Below, in pieces: positions 1 to 8,479 of a stretch of 64,000 nt of DNA. The notes beneath the pieces were generated by a model. That model was not told the origin of the DNA. It worked only from the letters and a program-made list of their open reading frames with translations, and did not search any database. Location: assembly GCA_942492915.1 (NCBI GenBank), contig OW818662.1, positions 3,224,001 to 3,288,000 of the forward strand. The letters are read 5' to 3'. Every line of letters starts with the position of its first letter. The stretch's first letter is position 1. Position numbers and translations under genes: made by a program. This DNA is from Turneriella sp942492915 (GTDB lineage: Bacteria; Spirochaetota; Leptospiria; Turneriellales; Turneriellaceae).

Positions 1-99
1 AGGTTGGCGACGTTATCGAACATCAGCGCGAAAAACGCGTTGAGGTCGCCAATCGCAAACCATCGGTATCGAAACTGTGAAGAATTGTTCGCTTGCATA
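1..99 (-). CDS. Permease, N-terminal fragment (cut by window edge)
   Basis: An ATG at 99 opens a leftward frame of 33 codons that runs off the left edge. It is hydrophobic and carries the stretch RYRWFAIGDLNAFFALMFDN. This Arg/Trp-rich start followed by GD-NAFF and a DN pair recalls the first helix of NCS2-like (uracil/xanthine-type) permeases from cyanobacteria and spirochaetes, but that is memory, not a search. It lies 83 bases downstream of the cyclase stop on the same strand, so co-transcription is possible. A purine-type permease would fit the purine catabolism genes at the other end of the window. Identity is uncertain; that it is coding is likelier. Confidence 0.5.
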
Positions 100-182
100 G
101 GATAGCAAGCGGCAGGCTCAGGCGAGGGTCAACAAAATTTGAGCGGCAGCGCTGCCCAAGGCACGCGCCACCGCGAACGGCG

Positions 183-1244
183 CTATGCGGCCGATGAACC
201 AGCCTTAAACCGCGTGATCGCCGCCTTTAAATCGGTAAGCGAGACGTTCCGGCGCGTGTAAGCATAATCAACCGTATAGACGGACATGTTCTCGTTCTTC
301 CCTTTCGCCTGGTAGAGCCCGAGTTTCTTTAGCGCGCTCGGCCTGTCGATGTGCTTGAGCACCGATTCATCAAAAACCACGAGCGAGTCGACCTTGCGCG
401 TTACACCCTCGAGGCGCGCCGCCGAATTGACCGAATCGCCAAGCAGAGTGTAGTCATATTTAGCCGCTGAACCGACATTGCCCTCACGCACCTGCCCTGA
501 ACAAAGCCCCACGCCTGCGTACAGGTAGTGCGCAGGGTCTGAAACCGGCGCGCTCGATCTGACATCCTCAAGGCGGCGGCAGATTTCGATGGCGGCGTCG
601 AGCGCATGCACTGTGTCATTTGCCTTAAAATAAGCCATCAAACCGTCGCCGGTCAGTTTTGAGACCGTGCCGCCGTTTTCGATGACCGATCGGTTGGCCA
701 CGTCGTAGTAGATGCCGAGCAACCGCTCAAACTCAGAGCTCGACAGACTTTCTGCAAAGGTCGTCGAAGAAAAAATATCAGAAAACAGAATCGTCTTGTC
801 GCTGGTCTTGAGCACCCATGCAAGAGGATCTTCGCCCTTCTGTAAACCCTGTAGAACTTCTGAAGGCGAATAGCGCTCGAGCACGTAGTGCGTACGGGCG
901 AGCGAGTTGAGCATCGTGCGTATCGGGCGGATGAGAGAATCATTCGATTCATCGAGCCGTACGGTTTTCATCGCCCAATCGCCGAACTGCCTGACCGTGA
1001 TGTTGTTTTCTACTTCGAGACAGAAAATATCTTTGTGGCGGCTGTCTTTGAGAATGCGCGCGTAACAACGATTCAGGGCATCCTCTGGCCCTTCGAGAAT
1101 CTGGTAGAAGATGTTGTTGAAGCAAAAAAGAACTCCGGTGAGTCCATCGCGGGTGTTGTTTTTCACTGAGCGTTCGCCGATCTCTTCAACCTCGCTGGCC
1201 ATGAGCGGACGGGTGAAACTACTGATATACGTTAATCTCTTCAT
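183..1244 (-). CDS. Photoactivated adenylyl cyclase (BLUF + class III cyclase)
   Basis: 353 aa. Residues 1-95 are a BLUF blue-light sensor that binds flavin: Tyr6, Asn30, Gln48, Trp90 and Met92 sit where the flavin-site residues are in Beggiatoa bPAC. Residues 150-325 are a class III cyclase with metal-binding Asp156 (FSDI) and Asp200 (TGDG), Lys197 and Thr266 at the adenine-recognition positions, and the SVNSAAR transition-state motif. It should make cAMP from ATP in blue light, in the cytoplasm. Length and domain order match bPAC (350 aa), and a T. parva enzyme of this type, TpPAC, has been described. The ATG at 1244 matches the bPAC start; a longer frame exists upstream but is the promoter region. 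No cAMP receptor gene is seen nearby. Confidence 0.95.
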   Translation of the reverse strand: MKRLTYISSFTRPLMASEVEEIGERSVKNNTRDGLTGVLFCFNNIFYQILEGPEDALNRCYARILKDSRHKDIFCLEVENNITVRQFGDWAMKTVRLDESNDSLIRPIRTMLNSLARTHYVLERYSPSEVLQGLQKGEDPLAWVLKTSDKTILFSDIFSSTTFAESLSSSEFERLLGIYYDVANRSVIENGGTVSKLTGDGLMAYFKANDTVHALDAAIEICRRLEDVRSSAPVSDPAHYLYAGVGLCSGQVREGNVGSAAKYDYTLLGDSVNSAARLEGVTRKVDSLVVFDESVLKHIDRPSALKKLGLYQAKGKNENMSVYTVDYAYTRRNVSLTDLKAAITRFKAGSSAA

Positions 1245-1250
1245 GAAGAC

Positions 1251-1280
1251 ATTATACACCTGCTTGCTGACTTTGTCCAA
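1251..1280 (-). promoter_or_regulatory. Promoter of the photoactivated cyclase, apparently leaderless
   Basis: On the minus strand TTGGAC (1280-1275) and a perfect TATAAT (1256-1251) are separated by 18 bases. The -10 box ends only six bases before the ATG at 1244, so transcription would begin at or next to the start codon. No ribosome-binding site fits between. The -35 box lies inside one arm of the inverted repeat at 1271-1304. The boxes are seen; the leaderless transcript is inferred. Confidence 0.6.
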
Positions 1281-1304
1281 GTTTATTTGCAACCTTGGAC
1301 AAAG
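1271..1304. promoter_or_regulatory. Perfect 11-bp inverted repeat, candidate operator
   Basis: CTTTGTCCAAG (1271-1281) and CTTGGACAAAG (1294-1304) are exact reverse complements separated by 12 bases, a geometry typical of a dimeric repressor or MerR-type site. The left arm contains the -35 box of the cyclase gene. The site also lies 118 bases upstream of the divergent gene at 1423. No regulator gene is adjacent, so the protein that binds is unknown. Confidence 0.6.
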
Positions 1305-1422
1305 TGTATCTACGTTATGTCTCTTCGTAATGCCGGTGACTAATCTTAGCGGCGACCATGAAAACGGCTTCATCGGCGGTGAGAATGTCTTGACCCCCAC
1401 GCGGGAAAAGGCACTCGCGATA

Positions 1423-2247
1423 ATGTTATCTTTTCGGTTTGCGATCCCCCTCTTGATCGCAATTGGCGGTTTTGCGGCCCTCGAGGCGCAGAAGCTGCCC
1501 AATTTCTACAATGAAACCATGAACTTTCGCATCGAATGGAAAGGTATACGCGCCGGCGACGTCACCATGCGCACGCGCACCGAAGGCGATAAACACATCA
1601 CCGTCAATGCGCGCGTCAATTCACTGCAGACCGTACACGGAATTTACTACGTGCAGGGTGCATTCGCCACTAAATGGAACCACGTGTCACGCGTGCCGGT
1701 AATTGCCTTTGAAGAATCGTACCAGGGCGATGCCTACCAGCGCCGCAAGTTTCGTTTTGGCAACGGTAAGGTTAACGTCGACAAGAATGAAAAGAAGTTT
1801 CAAGAGCACAGCTACCCGCATTCATCGGTACTGAAGGGCGAATGGAAGGAAAACTATGACGTGAGCACCAAGGGTGGTTATCAGGATCTTCTGGGCGCTT
1901 TCTACTATGTACGCAGCACAGGGCGCGTACCGCGGGTGGGTGAAGTATTGCGCGTGCCCGTGTTGCCTGCAGGCGCACGACGCAGCCTCGTTCTGAAGGT
2001 TTTGGGTCGCGAAACACGCAGCGACGTGCCGTTCTTCGGTACACGCGAAATTATTCACGTGCGTTCTGCGCTCGTCGACGATGTGAACAACAAAACGCAG
2101 GCAGGCAGCAACATGTTCTTCAATACCCAGACGCAAATAGAAATGTGGATTACTGCCGATGCAGATTTTGTTCCCGTGAAAATATGGACCGATGTGCCCT
2201 ACCTCGGAACTGCGTACATTCTACTCGAGAACTACACACAACCATAA
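1423..2247 (+). CDS. Exported DUF3108 family protein
   Basis: 274 aa. A signal peptide (FAIPLLIAIGGFAALEA) is followed by a domain that starts NFYNETMNFRIEWKGIRAGDV. The pattern of a short beta strand, then W-G-I-AG, is that of DUF3108, a periplasmic family of unknown function found in many Gram-negative bacteria, sometimes beside START or lipid genes. Start 1423 is chosen because it gives a clean signal peptide; the frame is open further upstream but would cross the cyclase promoter. It leads a rightward run: the next gene starts 11 bases after its stop. Confidence 0.7.
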   Translation: MLSFRFAIPLLIAIGGFAALEAQKLPNFYNETMNFRIEWKGIRAGDVTMRTRTEGDKHITVNARVNSLQTVHGIYYVQGAFATKWNHVSRVPVIAFEESYQGDAYQRRKFRFGNGKVNVDKNEKKFQEHSYPHSSVLKGEWKENYDVSTKGGYQDLLGAFYYVRSTGRVPRVGEVLRVPVLPAGARRSLVLKVLGRETRSDVPFFGTREIIHVRSALVDDVNNKTQAGSNMFFNTQTQIEMWITADADFVPVKIWTDVPYLGTAYILLENYTQP

Positions 2248-2258
2248 GTCAGGGCTGA

Positions 2259-2888
2259 ATGCGTTTTTTTTCACTGTTTCTGATCACTACGTTCGCGATC
2301 GTAGCCGATGGATGGAAATTCGCGAAGGCGACTGATGGGGTGACGGCCTACACTCGCGTCGTCTCGTCGTCGAACTTCAAAGAATACAAAGTCGAAACCG
2401 AAGTCGACGCAACACTGACACAGGTGGTAGCCGTACTCATGTCAGTGCCCGATATGCCGCAGTGGGTTGACCGCTGCTCAGAGGCAAGAATTCTTAAAGA
2501 AATCAGCCCGACAGAATCTATCACGCGTTCGGTCACCTCATCGCCTTTTCCGCTGAAAAACCGCGAGGCTATTTCGTATGGTAAGCTCTACCAAGATCCG
2601 AAAACCAAGGTTGTGACCATGGTGGCTACCGGCCGTCCCGATTTTCTACCGGTCAATTCGCAGTACGAGCGCGTGAAGGAAACCCGCGGTCGCTGGGTGC
2701 TCACACCAAAACCGGGAGGCAAAGTTCACATTCAGATGATCGGCCATACCGACCCGGGGGGAATTATTCCCGCTGCAGTTGCCAACCAGTTTGTGGTGAT
2801 GATTCCGCTCAATAGCATTAAAAACTTGCGCACGCAGATAAAGAAAGAAAAGTATGTCAAGGCCAAGTTGAATTACATAAAGGAATAG
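2259..2888 (+). CDS. START-domain (SRPBCC) exported protein
   Basis: 209 aa. A short signal peptide (SLFLITTFAIVADG) precedes one START-like domain, recognised from the pattern D-GV-AYTR, FKEYKVE, MPQWVDRC, SPFPLKNRE, GRWVLTPKPGG and the closing DPGG-IP-AVANQF helix. Such domains bind a lipid or hydrophobic ligand in a deep cavity. It is a clear paralogue of the protein at 20737-21399, sharing the order of these motifs including DPGG/EPGG. The ligand is unknown. It sits 11 bases after the DUF3108 gene and 11 before the response regulator, so it is in an operon. Confidence 0.8.
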   Translation: MRFFSLFLITTFAIVADGWKFAKATDGVTAYTRVVSSSNFKEYKVETEVDATLTQVVAVLMSVPDMPQWVDRCSEARILKEISPTESITRSVTSSPFPLKNREAISYGKLYQDPKTKVVTMVATGRPDFLPVNSQYERVKETRGRWVLTPKPGGKVHIQMIGHTDPGGIIPAAVANQFVVMIPLNSIKNLRTQIKKEKYVKAKLNYIKE

Positions 2889-2899
2889 AGGGGGCACAC

Positions 2900-3376
2900 A
2901 TGTCAGTAACCAATCGCAAAGGAATCATTCTCTGTGTCGATGACGAGCCAGGTGTACTCTCAACGCTGAAAGAACAGTTGCTGGCCGACTTCATTGCGAC
3001 GCATGAAGTTGTTACTGCGACCTCGGGCGAAGAAGCCCTGGCCTTCGTTGAAGCGGCACGCTCTGAAAACGAAATTATCGAGCTTATTATTACCGACCAG
3101 ATGATGCCCACAATGAAAGGCGATGAATTCTTGAAACGCGTGCACGGCGTACTGCCCGAAACCATGAAAATTCTGCTCACGGGCCACGCAGGCCTCGATT
3201 CGGCCATTAAGGCAATTAACGAAGGCGGATTGAACCGTTACATAGAAAAACCCTGGAATGCCGAAGCCATGCGTGACGATATCAAGGGCCTCATCGGAAA
3301 ATTCAGACAGAACCTCGAAAACCAGTATCTGCTCAATAACCTCGAAGCGCGCATACGCGAACTCAGCCAGGCATAA
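2900..3376 (+). CDS. Single-domain response regulator receiver
   Basis: 158 aa, a CheY-like receiver with acidic pair Asp14/Asp15, phospho-acceptor Asp66 (ITDQMMP), Thr94 (LLTGH) and Lys117 (EKPW), followed by a short helical tail of about 30 residues rather than an output domain. The YIEKPW ending is typical of receivers linked to HD-GYP or diguanylate signalling, but no such domain is present. It would act by protein contact or as a phosphate sink. Its stop overlaps the ATG of the next gene (TAATG), so the two are translationally coupled. No partner kinase is adjacent. Confidence 0.9.
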   Translation: MSVTNRKGIILCVDDEPGVLSTLKEQLLADFIATHEVVTATSGEEALAFVEAARSENEIIELIITDQMMPTMKGDEFLKRVHGVLPETMKILLTGHAGLDSAIKAINEGGLNRYIEKPWNAEAMRDDIKGLIGKFRQNLENQYLLNNLEARIRELSQA

Positions 3377-4728
3377 TGTCTTTTAGCAAACCTAAGCGCT
3401 CCATTACCCTTCTGCTCACCGGCACACTGGTAATCTTAACGCTCTTTGCTTTTTCTGAAACGCCAAATGCAGCAAGCCATAAGCAGCTCTCGCAGATCTT
3501 TGATGTCACGCAACCCTATTCGGTGATCGGCGTTTTGCCCGACGCCCCGGCCTTTCTTGACAAATTGCGCGAGGGCAAGGCAATGCGCAGCTTCTTCGAT
3601 TCTCCGCTGGGTTTGCATTTTCTTCGCTCGGCGCCACTTAGAGGTGCGGCGCACCTGCACCGGTTGATTTCGGTCGCGCCACGTTCGTGGCAGTGGAATC
3701 TCTACACACTGATTACCGACGGTCCCGTGTATTACCGCTCGCAGGGTAAAACTTTCGCACTCGTTGTTGCCCTGAATAAAAAGGGACAGGTCATGACTTC
3801 GCTGCTCAAAGACGCCCACGCCGCGCGCAGCGGTGATCTGCTGGTAATCGCGTCAGATGCGGCCACACTCTCTGCACAACTGAACTACCTCAAATCTCCA
3901 AAGCCCGAAGGTTCGTCGCTAGACGCGGCACTCAGCCGCACAGGCGCACTCACACTCGCCTGGGGTTCGGCAACACAAGGCGCAAAACAGCGCAGCCTTT
4001 TCAGATCCCTTATCACCGAAGCATTCGGCATGAATGGCGTCTCAGGCTGTTCGCTCATCTTGACTCCGGCGGGAGAAAGTATTTCAGCAGACGGTGAATG
4101 TAATCAAGATGATGCGCAGAACCCCTTAACTGCACAGGCAGAAGAATTCTCTGTGCCTGATTATGCGGCGCTCGTCTATTTCAGAAAACCCCGTAACGCG
4201 TCGGTTCACGTTCTCGCCCTAAACAGCTTGCAGTCAGAATTCGGGTATTTGATTCCGCAGTTGTTTCTTTCGGGACCTACGGCCGATCAAAAAAGCATCG
4301 AATTTCTCAGCCAGGCATTCAAAACACGGCGACACATGCTCGAATCAAAAGACGGAGCAATACAGGTTCGTTATCCTCATCCGTATGCTGCCAAGAAATT
4401 TGAGCTTTTCGCTCCGCACCTCACGGCTAACAAGAACCGCTTTTTCTGGAACAGCTTTCTACCACAACCTAAAACGCCCGGTAAAACAATCACGACGAAC
4501 GCCGCGCACAATTTTTATGCTGAAATCAAAGTCTACTCTTTGCTCAAGAACTCTGAAGCTGCGATTAAACAATTCGACGCGCTGTATTCACCGGGGCATT
4601 TTAATGAGTTTCGCGATGCGCTGTTCAAGTCGCTGCCGTCTCTGCAACACAGCACAATGAAACTTATTACAGAACGTAAAAGCAAGAAACTGCGCATCGC
4701 CGGCGTCTTCTCATTCGCCGATGCCTGA
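3376..4728 (+). CDS. Exported protein of unknown function
   Basis: 450 aa. Residues 8-32 form a signal peptide or membrane anchor (LLLTGTLVILTLFAF), and the rest looks soluble. I do not recognise a family; the early motif P-A-FLDKLREG-AM-SFFDSP is reminiscent of DUF3352-type periplasmic proteins, which is weak evidence. There are two cysteines around residues 225-247 that could form a disulphide. It overlaps both neighbours by one base in the TAATG and TGATG style, so it belongs to the response-regulator operon. Confidence 0.7.
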   Translation: MSFSKPKRSITLLLTGTLVILTLFAFSETPNAASHKQLSQIFDVTQPYSVIGVLPDAPAFLDKLREGKAMRSFFDSPLGLHFLRSAPLRGAAHLHRLISVAPRSWQWNLYTLITDGPVYYRSQGKTFALVVALNKKGQVMTSLLKDAHAARSGDLLVIASDAATLSAQLNYLKSPKPEGSSLDAALSRTGALTLAWGSATQGAKQRSLFRSLITEAFGMNGVSGCSLILTPAGESISADGECNQDDAQNPLTAQAEEFSVPDYAALVYFRKPRNASVHVLALNSLQSEFGYLIPQLFLSGPTADQKSIEFLSQAFKTRRHMLESKDGAIQVRYPHPYAAKKFELFAPHLTANKNRFFWNSFLPQPKTPGKTITTNAAHNFYAEIKVYSLLKNSEAAIKQFDALYSPGHFNEFRDALFKSLPSLQHSTMKLITERKSKKLRIAGVFSFADA

Positions 4729-5210
4729 TGATGCGCTTCCCGCATATCGCAAAAACATTCCTGCTACTATTTTGGATGCCGATTGCCGGCCATCTATCAG
4801 CGATTGAAATCGAAGGGCGATTGCCGGGTAGTCAATTTCGTGAAGACAACCCACCACGATTTGGGGCGGTGATGAGTTTCGTTTCACGGGCCGATTCAAT
4901 CGTAGTTTTACATGTAATCGTCAACAAACCATCGCTCACGATTGCTGACCAATTGAAAAAAATCGCGAAGGGATTCAAAGTGAGCCCCAGCGCACTGGCA
5001 AAACTTCAGCTCGTTGACGGTAACAACCGCTGGCTGCAGTATTCTTTTCGCAAAAAGAACGGCGGGGGATTTATCTACATTACACGAATCAACGACGACA
5101 TTGTCTATCTGGTCATTTTCAATCTGCTCTTTGACGCGCTTGCAAATGACCTGCCCTATGTTGACCGCTATATTCAACAACTAAGTCTCAAGGGCTCTGA
5201 ACCTCCGTAA
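4728..5210 (+). CDS. Small exported protein of unknown function
   Basis: 160 aa with a signal peptide (TFLLLFWMPIAGHLSA). The mature part is about 135 residues of mixed alpha/beta character; no family is recognised. Two adjacent ATG codons (4728 and 4731) are possible starts; the first overlaps the stop of the preceding gene. It ends the rightward operon that began at 1423 and its stop lies 3 bases from the stop of the convergent gene, leaving no room for a terminator hairpin of its own. Confidence 0.65.
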   Translation: MMRFPHIAKTFLLLFWMPIAGHLSAIEIEGRLPGSQFREDNPPRFGAVMSFVSRADSIVVLHVIVNKPSLTIADQLKKIAKGFKVSPSALAKLQLVDGNNRWLQYSFRKKNGGGFIYITRINDDIVYLVIFNLLFDALANDLPYVDRYIQQLSLKGSEPP

Positions 5211-5212
5211 GC

Positions 5213-6148
5213 TTAACTGACTTTCTTCTTATAGGCGAGGTTCGCGGTTATGCTGTCCCAGAGCGAATGCAATTCGACGACCGGGCTCGAAATCGTACAG
5301 AAATTTACCTGGTAGGCCAGTAGCAAGCTTTTCGCATGAAAATATGCATTGGCAAAGCGCTTGCGCATGACCTCTTCTTCGCAATTTAACGAAACGATCA
5401 GAATCTCACGCGTCGAAAGCACCACACTGCGATCGGGCTCTTTCAAAACCCGATGCACGTCTTTCTGCAGTTCATCAATCAACTCTTGTGCGAAATACTC
5501 CCCGGTCAAACCGACATACTTGGTGAGGGATTCGAAATAGAGATAGGTAAAGGTTACAGGCTGTTTTTTTGCCAATGTCGGATTTATCCAGCCGGTTATC
5601 ATGCTTTCGGTATGGGTAAAAAGCGGTACAACCCGCTCATCGCGTGAAAAACCCGACGGCAGATAGAAACGTTCAAACACGTACTTCAGACGTCTCAGGT
5701 TTTCAATGATTGCCACGTCTTTGAGCGCCAGCGCTGCGATGGTGTAATCTTGTTCGTGATACCCGCTACGCAGAAAATGCAGAGCATAGTTGCGCCCGTT
5801 GTGCTCGAAATCAATGACCCCGGCGTCTTCTTGCGACGGCACTGCCGTGATGGCAGCATAAACAGCTGGGCTGAGCGCGGGAAAAATGCCATAGCTGTGG
5901 CCGACCGTACCCGTTTTCATATCATAAACAAAAACCGACAGAAACAGTGCGCGAAGCGCTTCGAAAAATAGATAATATTCCATATAACGCGAATAGATCG
6001 CGTCATTGGAGTCTTCGATGCGCCGCTGCCAGTAAGCCAGAAGACTGCGAGCCACCTGACCATCGATGCGGTTCTCGCTCACCATCGCCTTCATGTGCGT
6101 GAGGTCGATATTGTGAAAATCCCGATAGAGACCTTCTTTTTCAGCCAC
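5213..6148 (-). CDS. Unrecognised cytoplasmic protein, possible degenerate GGDEF-like fold
   Basis: 311 aa, no signal peptide or clear membrane helix. An aromatic-rich first half (SRYMEYYLFFEALRALFLSV) is followed from about residue 195 by strand-helix-helix-strand patterns (TFTYLYFESL, then STREILIVSLN, then AYFHAKSLLL) that resemble the layout of a GGDEF or cyclase fold without the GG[DE]EF signature. This is inference only. Its start overlaps the stop of lipA by 8 bases, so it is the last gene of the hemG-lipA operon. Confidence 0.6.
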   Translation of the reverse strand: MAEKEGLYRDFHNIDLTHMKAMVSENRIDGQVARSLLAYWQRRIEDSNDAIYSRYMEYYLFFEALRALFLSVFVYDMKTGTVGHSYGIFPALSPAVYAAITAVPSQEDAGVIDFEHNGRNYALHFLRSGYHEQDYTIAALALKDVAIIENLRRLKYVFERFYLPSGFSRDERVVPLFTHTESMITGWINPTLAKKQPVTFTYLYFESLTKYVGLTGEYFAQELIDELQKDVHRVLKEPDRSVVLSTREILIVSLNCEEEVMRKRFANAYFHAKSLLLAYQVNFCTISSPVVELHSLWDSITANLAYKKKVS

Positions 6149-7031
6149 TCTGCCTCTTTTTAAGCTCGGCGTTCAGCTTCGCCAGTGTATCACGAGCCAT
6201 GTAACTGCTGCGTACAAACGGCCCCACTTCCCAGGCAAGAAACTCACGACTGCGTACCGATTCTTCCAGGCGCTCAAATTCATGAGGATCTAAAATCCTC
6301 ACGACTTCTGCCTGCTCAGAAGAAGGGCGCAGGTACTGGCCAATGGATACGATATCGATTCCCCCTGTTTTCATGTCATCGAGCAATCGCTGTACTTCGT
6401 CATCGCTTTCACCGAGGCCCAGCATGAAGGCACTCTTGCGAATAATTCCCGGATACTTTGCGCGCATGTGCGCAAAGAGGTCAAGCGACCGTCTGTACGA
6501 CGCCTGTGGACGAATCGAGGGAGAAAGCCGCTCAATAGTCTCCATGTTATGCGCGATCACCGCGGGGCCAGCCTCAGCAATAACCTGCAAATGTTCGGCG
6601 CGATTATGAAAATCGGGAATCAAAAGTTCGACGGTTATTCCCTCAGTTTTTAGGCTGCGGGTGATGCGGGCAAAATGCGCCGCCAGGCCCGCTTCGTCAT
6701 CGTCTCGGGCCACCGAGGTGATAACAAGATAATCGTATTTGCCTTCAACCGCGGCGCGCAGAATGTCATCGTGTTCTTTGTCGACCAGCGTCGCAAGAGG
6801 TACAGGCTTCGCTGTCGCGATGTGGCAAAATTTGCAGGCCCTCGTGCATTCACGGCCGCCGATAAGAAACGTCGCAATACCCAGCGACGAACACTCGTGG
6901 CGGTTCGGACAACGAGACTCTTCGCAGACCGTGTGAACGTTCTTATATTTCAGCAGCTCCGTTTCGCTGTCAAAGTTCCACGACAGGCGTTTCGCAACTT
7001 GACGGGGAGCTTCAGCGGGCGCGTACGTCAT
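6141..7031 (-). CDS. lipA: Lipoyl synthase
   Basis: 296 aa. A radical SAM enzyme that inserts two sulphurs into protein-bound octanoyl groups to make lipoyl cofactor. Both iron-sulphur clusters are visible: the auxiliary cluster Cys36, Cys41, Cys47 (CEESRCPNRHEC) with the C-terminal RSSYMA serine motif, and the radical SAM cluster Cys62, Cys66, Cys69 (CTRACKFC). The ATG at 7031 overlaps the hemG stop in an ATGA, which decides the start against a longer frame upstream. No lipB (octanoyltransferase) is adjacent. Confidence 0.97.
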   Translation of the reverse strand: MTYAPAEAPRQVAKRLSWNFDSETELLKYKNVHTVCEESRCPNRHECSSLGIATFLIGGRECTRACKFCHIATAKPVPLATLVDKEHDDILRAAVEGKYDYLVITSVARDDDEAGLAAHFARITRSLKTEGITVELLIPDFHNRAEHLQVIAEAGPAVIAHNMETIERLSPSIRPQASYRRSLDLFAHMRAKYPGIIRKSAFMLGLGESDDEVQRLLDDMKTGGIDIVSIGQYLRPSSEQAEVVRILDPHEFERLEESVRSREFLAWEVGPFVRSSYMARDTLAKLNAELKKRQSG

Positions 7032-8383
7032 GAAGTGAGAGACCTCGCGTACATGTACGCAGATTCTACCTGGTCTGCCAAACCTATTCCCGAAAACGCC
7101 CAGCCGGCAAGATGCAAGTGCGGGTACTTCTCCATCTGTGCCAAAACTTCGCGTTTCCATTCTCCGTAACCGGGCGCATAGCGTGGAATTCCGGGTGTAT
7201 GGCGGTATACCCGGCTCCAGCGGGGTTTGGCGCGCACTTTCATGATGCGCGTCAGTGATTCTTCGGCGAGCGCCGAAAGTTCTGTGTCATTGAACAGATC
7301 GCTTTCACCCGAAATCATGGTTTTGGTTAAAAATGTGTCTTCACTCGCACGTCCAGGAAACACATTGCTCGCAAATATGCTACCCAGAATTGCCGAACGT
7401 TCTTTGCGCGGAACCAGAAAACCGTAGCCGCCATAGGAGAACTCTTTTCGGCTCCATGCGCTGTAGACGACGTTGATGGGTGAATGTTTAAGCTCCCCCA
7501 CTTTTTTGGAAACCTCTTTATCGAGGTCACGCATTACGTATGAAAGATCGGCCGCGCCAACCGTAAAGACTACTTTGTTAAAGGCATCATAACTGCGCTG
7601 CTTTGAACTCAGCTGCATTTGCTCAGACCCCGAACGCTGCACGCGCGATATCTTTTCATTGACGATTTCAACACCCATTGCCGTCAATTTCGCAACATAT
7701 GCGTCGATCCATGTGATCATTCCGCCTTTAAAGCTGTAGATACCTTTGTTGAATTCTGCGGTACCTAGTTCGCTCTGCCAAAAACCTTTGCGTTCGAGCA
7801 TGTATTCTTTGAGCGCGTTCTTGAGCCGCGGGGCAGCCACAATCTTGCCAAACAGCTGTGGAAATATGGATGAAAATTCCAGATCTTCGGCCTCGCTGCC
7901 GTACACGCCGCGGGCAAATGGCGACGCAAGATATTCAGCCGCGCTGAACCCCAACACATTGCGCGCTGCATCAAAGAGCGTGATTGTAGGCCACAAAGAA
8001 AACTTTCGGCGCATTGCCAGAAAAATACGAATCTTCTCGGGAAAAAAAAGCAGCGAGGTCGTGATTAGGCCACCTGGCGATTTGGGCGCATTCACCAGAT
8101 AACCGTCTTTCAAGATATAGCGCTTCGCACTTTTCTTGTCTTCGAAAATCACCTTGTCTTTCAGGCCCAGTTCTGTCACGAGCTGGTTAAAGAGTCCTGT
8201 GCGATCGAGATACGAATCAGGGCCAGGTTCGAGCGTCGCGCCCTCGAAGGTTTCAGTGGCAACATTACCCCCCGGCTTCTGGCCGTTAAACAGCACCACA
8301 TGGCTGTCAGGAAACCTCTTCTTTATGTAATAGGCGTGGCTCAGGCCGGAAATTCCGGCGCCCACAACCGCGATTCGCTGCAT
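7028..8383 (-). CDS. Protoporphyrinogen oxidase (HemY-type FAD enzyme)
   Basis: 451 aa. The N-terminus RIAVVGAGISGLSHAYY is a dinucleotide-binding FAD motif. Further signs are the GPDSYLDRTG stretch, and the C-terminal HLAGWAFSGIGLADQVESAY that closes the FAD site in protoporphyrinogen oxidases of the oxygen-dependent HemY/PPOX type. It oxidises protoporphyrinogen (or coproporphyrinogen) to the porphyrin in haem synthesis, matching the haem demand of the oxidase genes at 33-37 kb. Start 8383 has a GAGG seven bases upstream; an 11-codon longer frame is less likely. First gene of an operon with lipA. Confidence 0.88.
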   Translation of the reverse strand: MQRIAVVGAGISGLSHAYYIKKRFPDSHVVLFNGQKPGGNVATETFEGATLEPGPDSYLDRTGLFNQLVTELGLKDKVIFEDKKSAKRYILKDGYLVNAPKSPGGLITTSLLFFPEKIRIFLAMRRKFSLWPTITLFDAARNVLGFSAAEYLASPFARGVYGSEAEDLEFSSIFPQLFGKIVAAPRLKNALKEYMLERKGFWQSELGTAEFNKGIYSFKGGMITWIDAYVAKLTAMGVEIVNEKISRVQRSGSEQMQLSSKQRSYDAFNKVVFTVGAADLSYVMRDLDKEVSKKVGELKHSPINVVYSAWSRKEFSYGGYGFLVPRKERSAILGSIFASNVFPGRASEDTFLTKTMISGESDLFNDTELSALAEESLTRIMKVRAKPRWSRVYRHTPGIPRYAPGYGEWKREVLAQMEKYPHLHLAGWAFSGIGLADQVESAYMYARSLTS

Positions 8384-8479
8384 AAGGTTGCCTCGGATTT
8401 TTGAATAGCGTGACAATTAAAAAGCCATCGAAAAGCAAAAATAGCTTTACAGAAACAAAATTGTTTTAGGGTTTCAAGA

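Noticed and set aside
888..1169. Rightward open frame over the cyclase gene
   Set aside because: It is antisense to a well-supported BLUF-cyclase; the codon pattern is a shadow.
5213..6148. Calling it a diguanylate cyclase
   Set aside because: No GG(D/E)EF or RxxD motif; only a loose resemblance in secondary structure.
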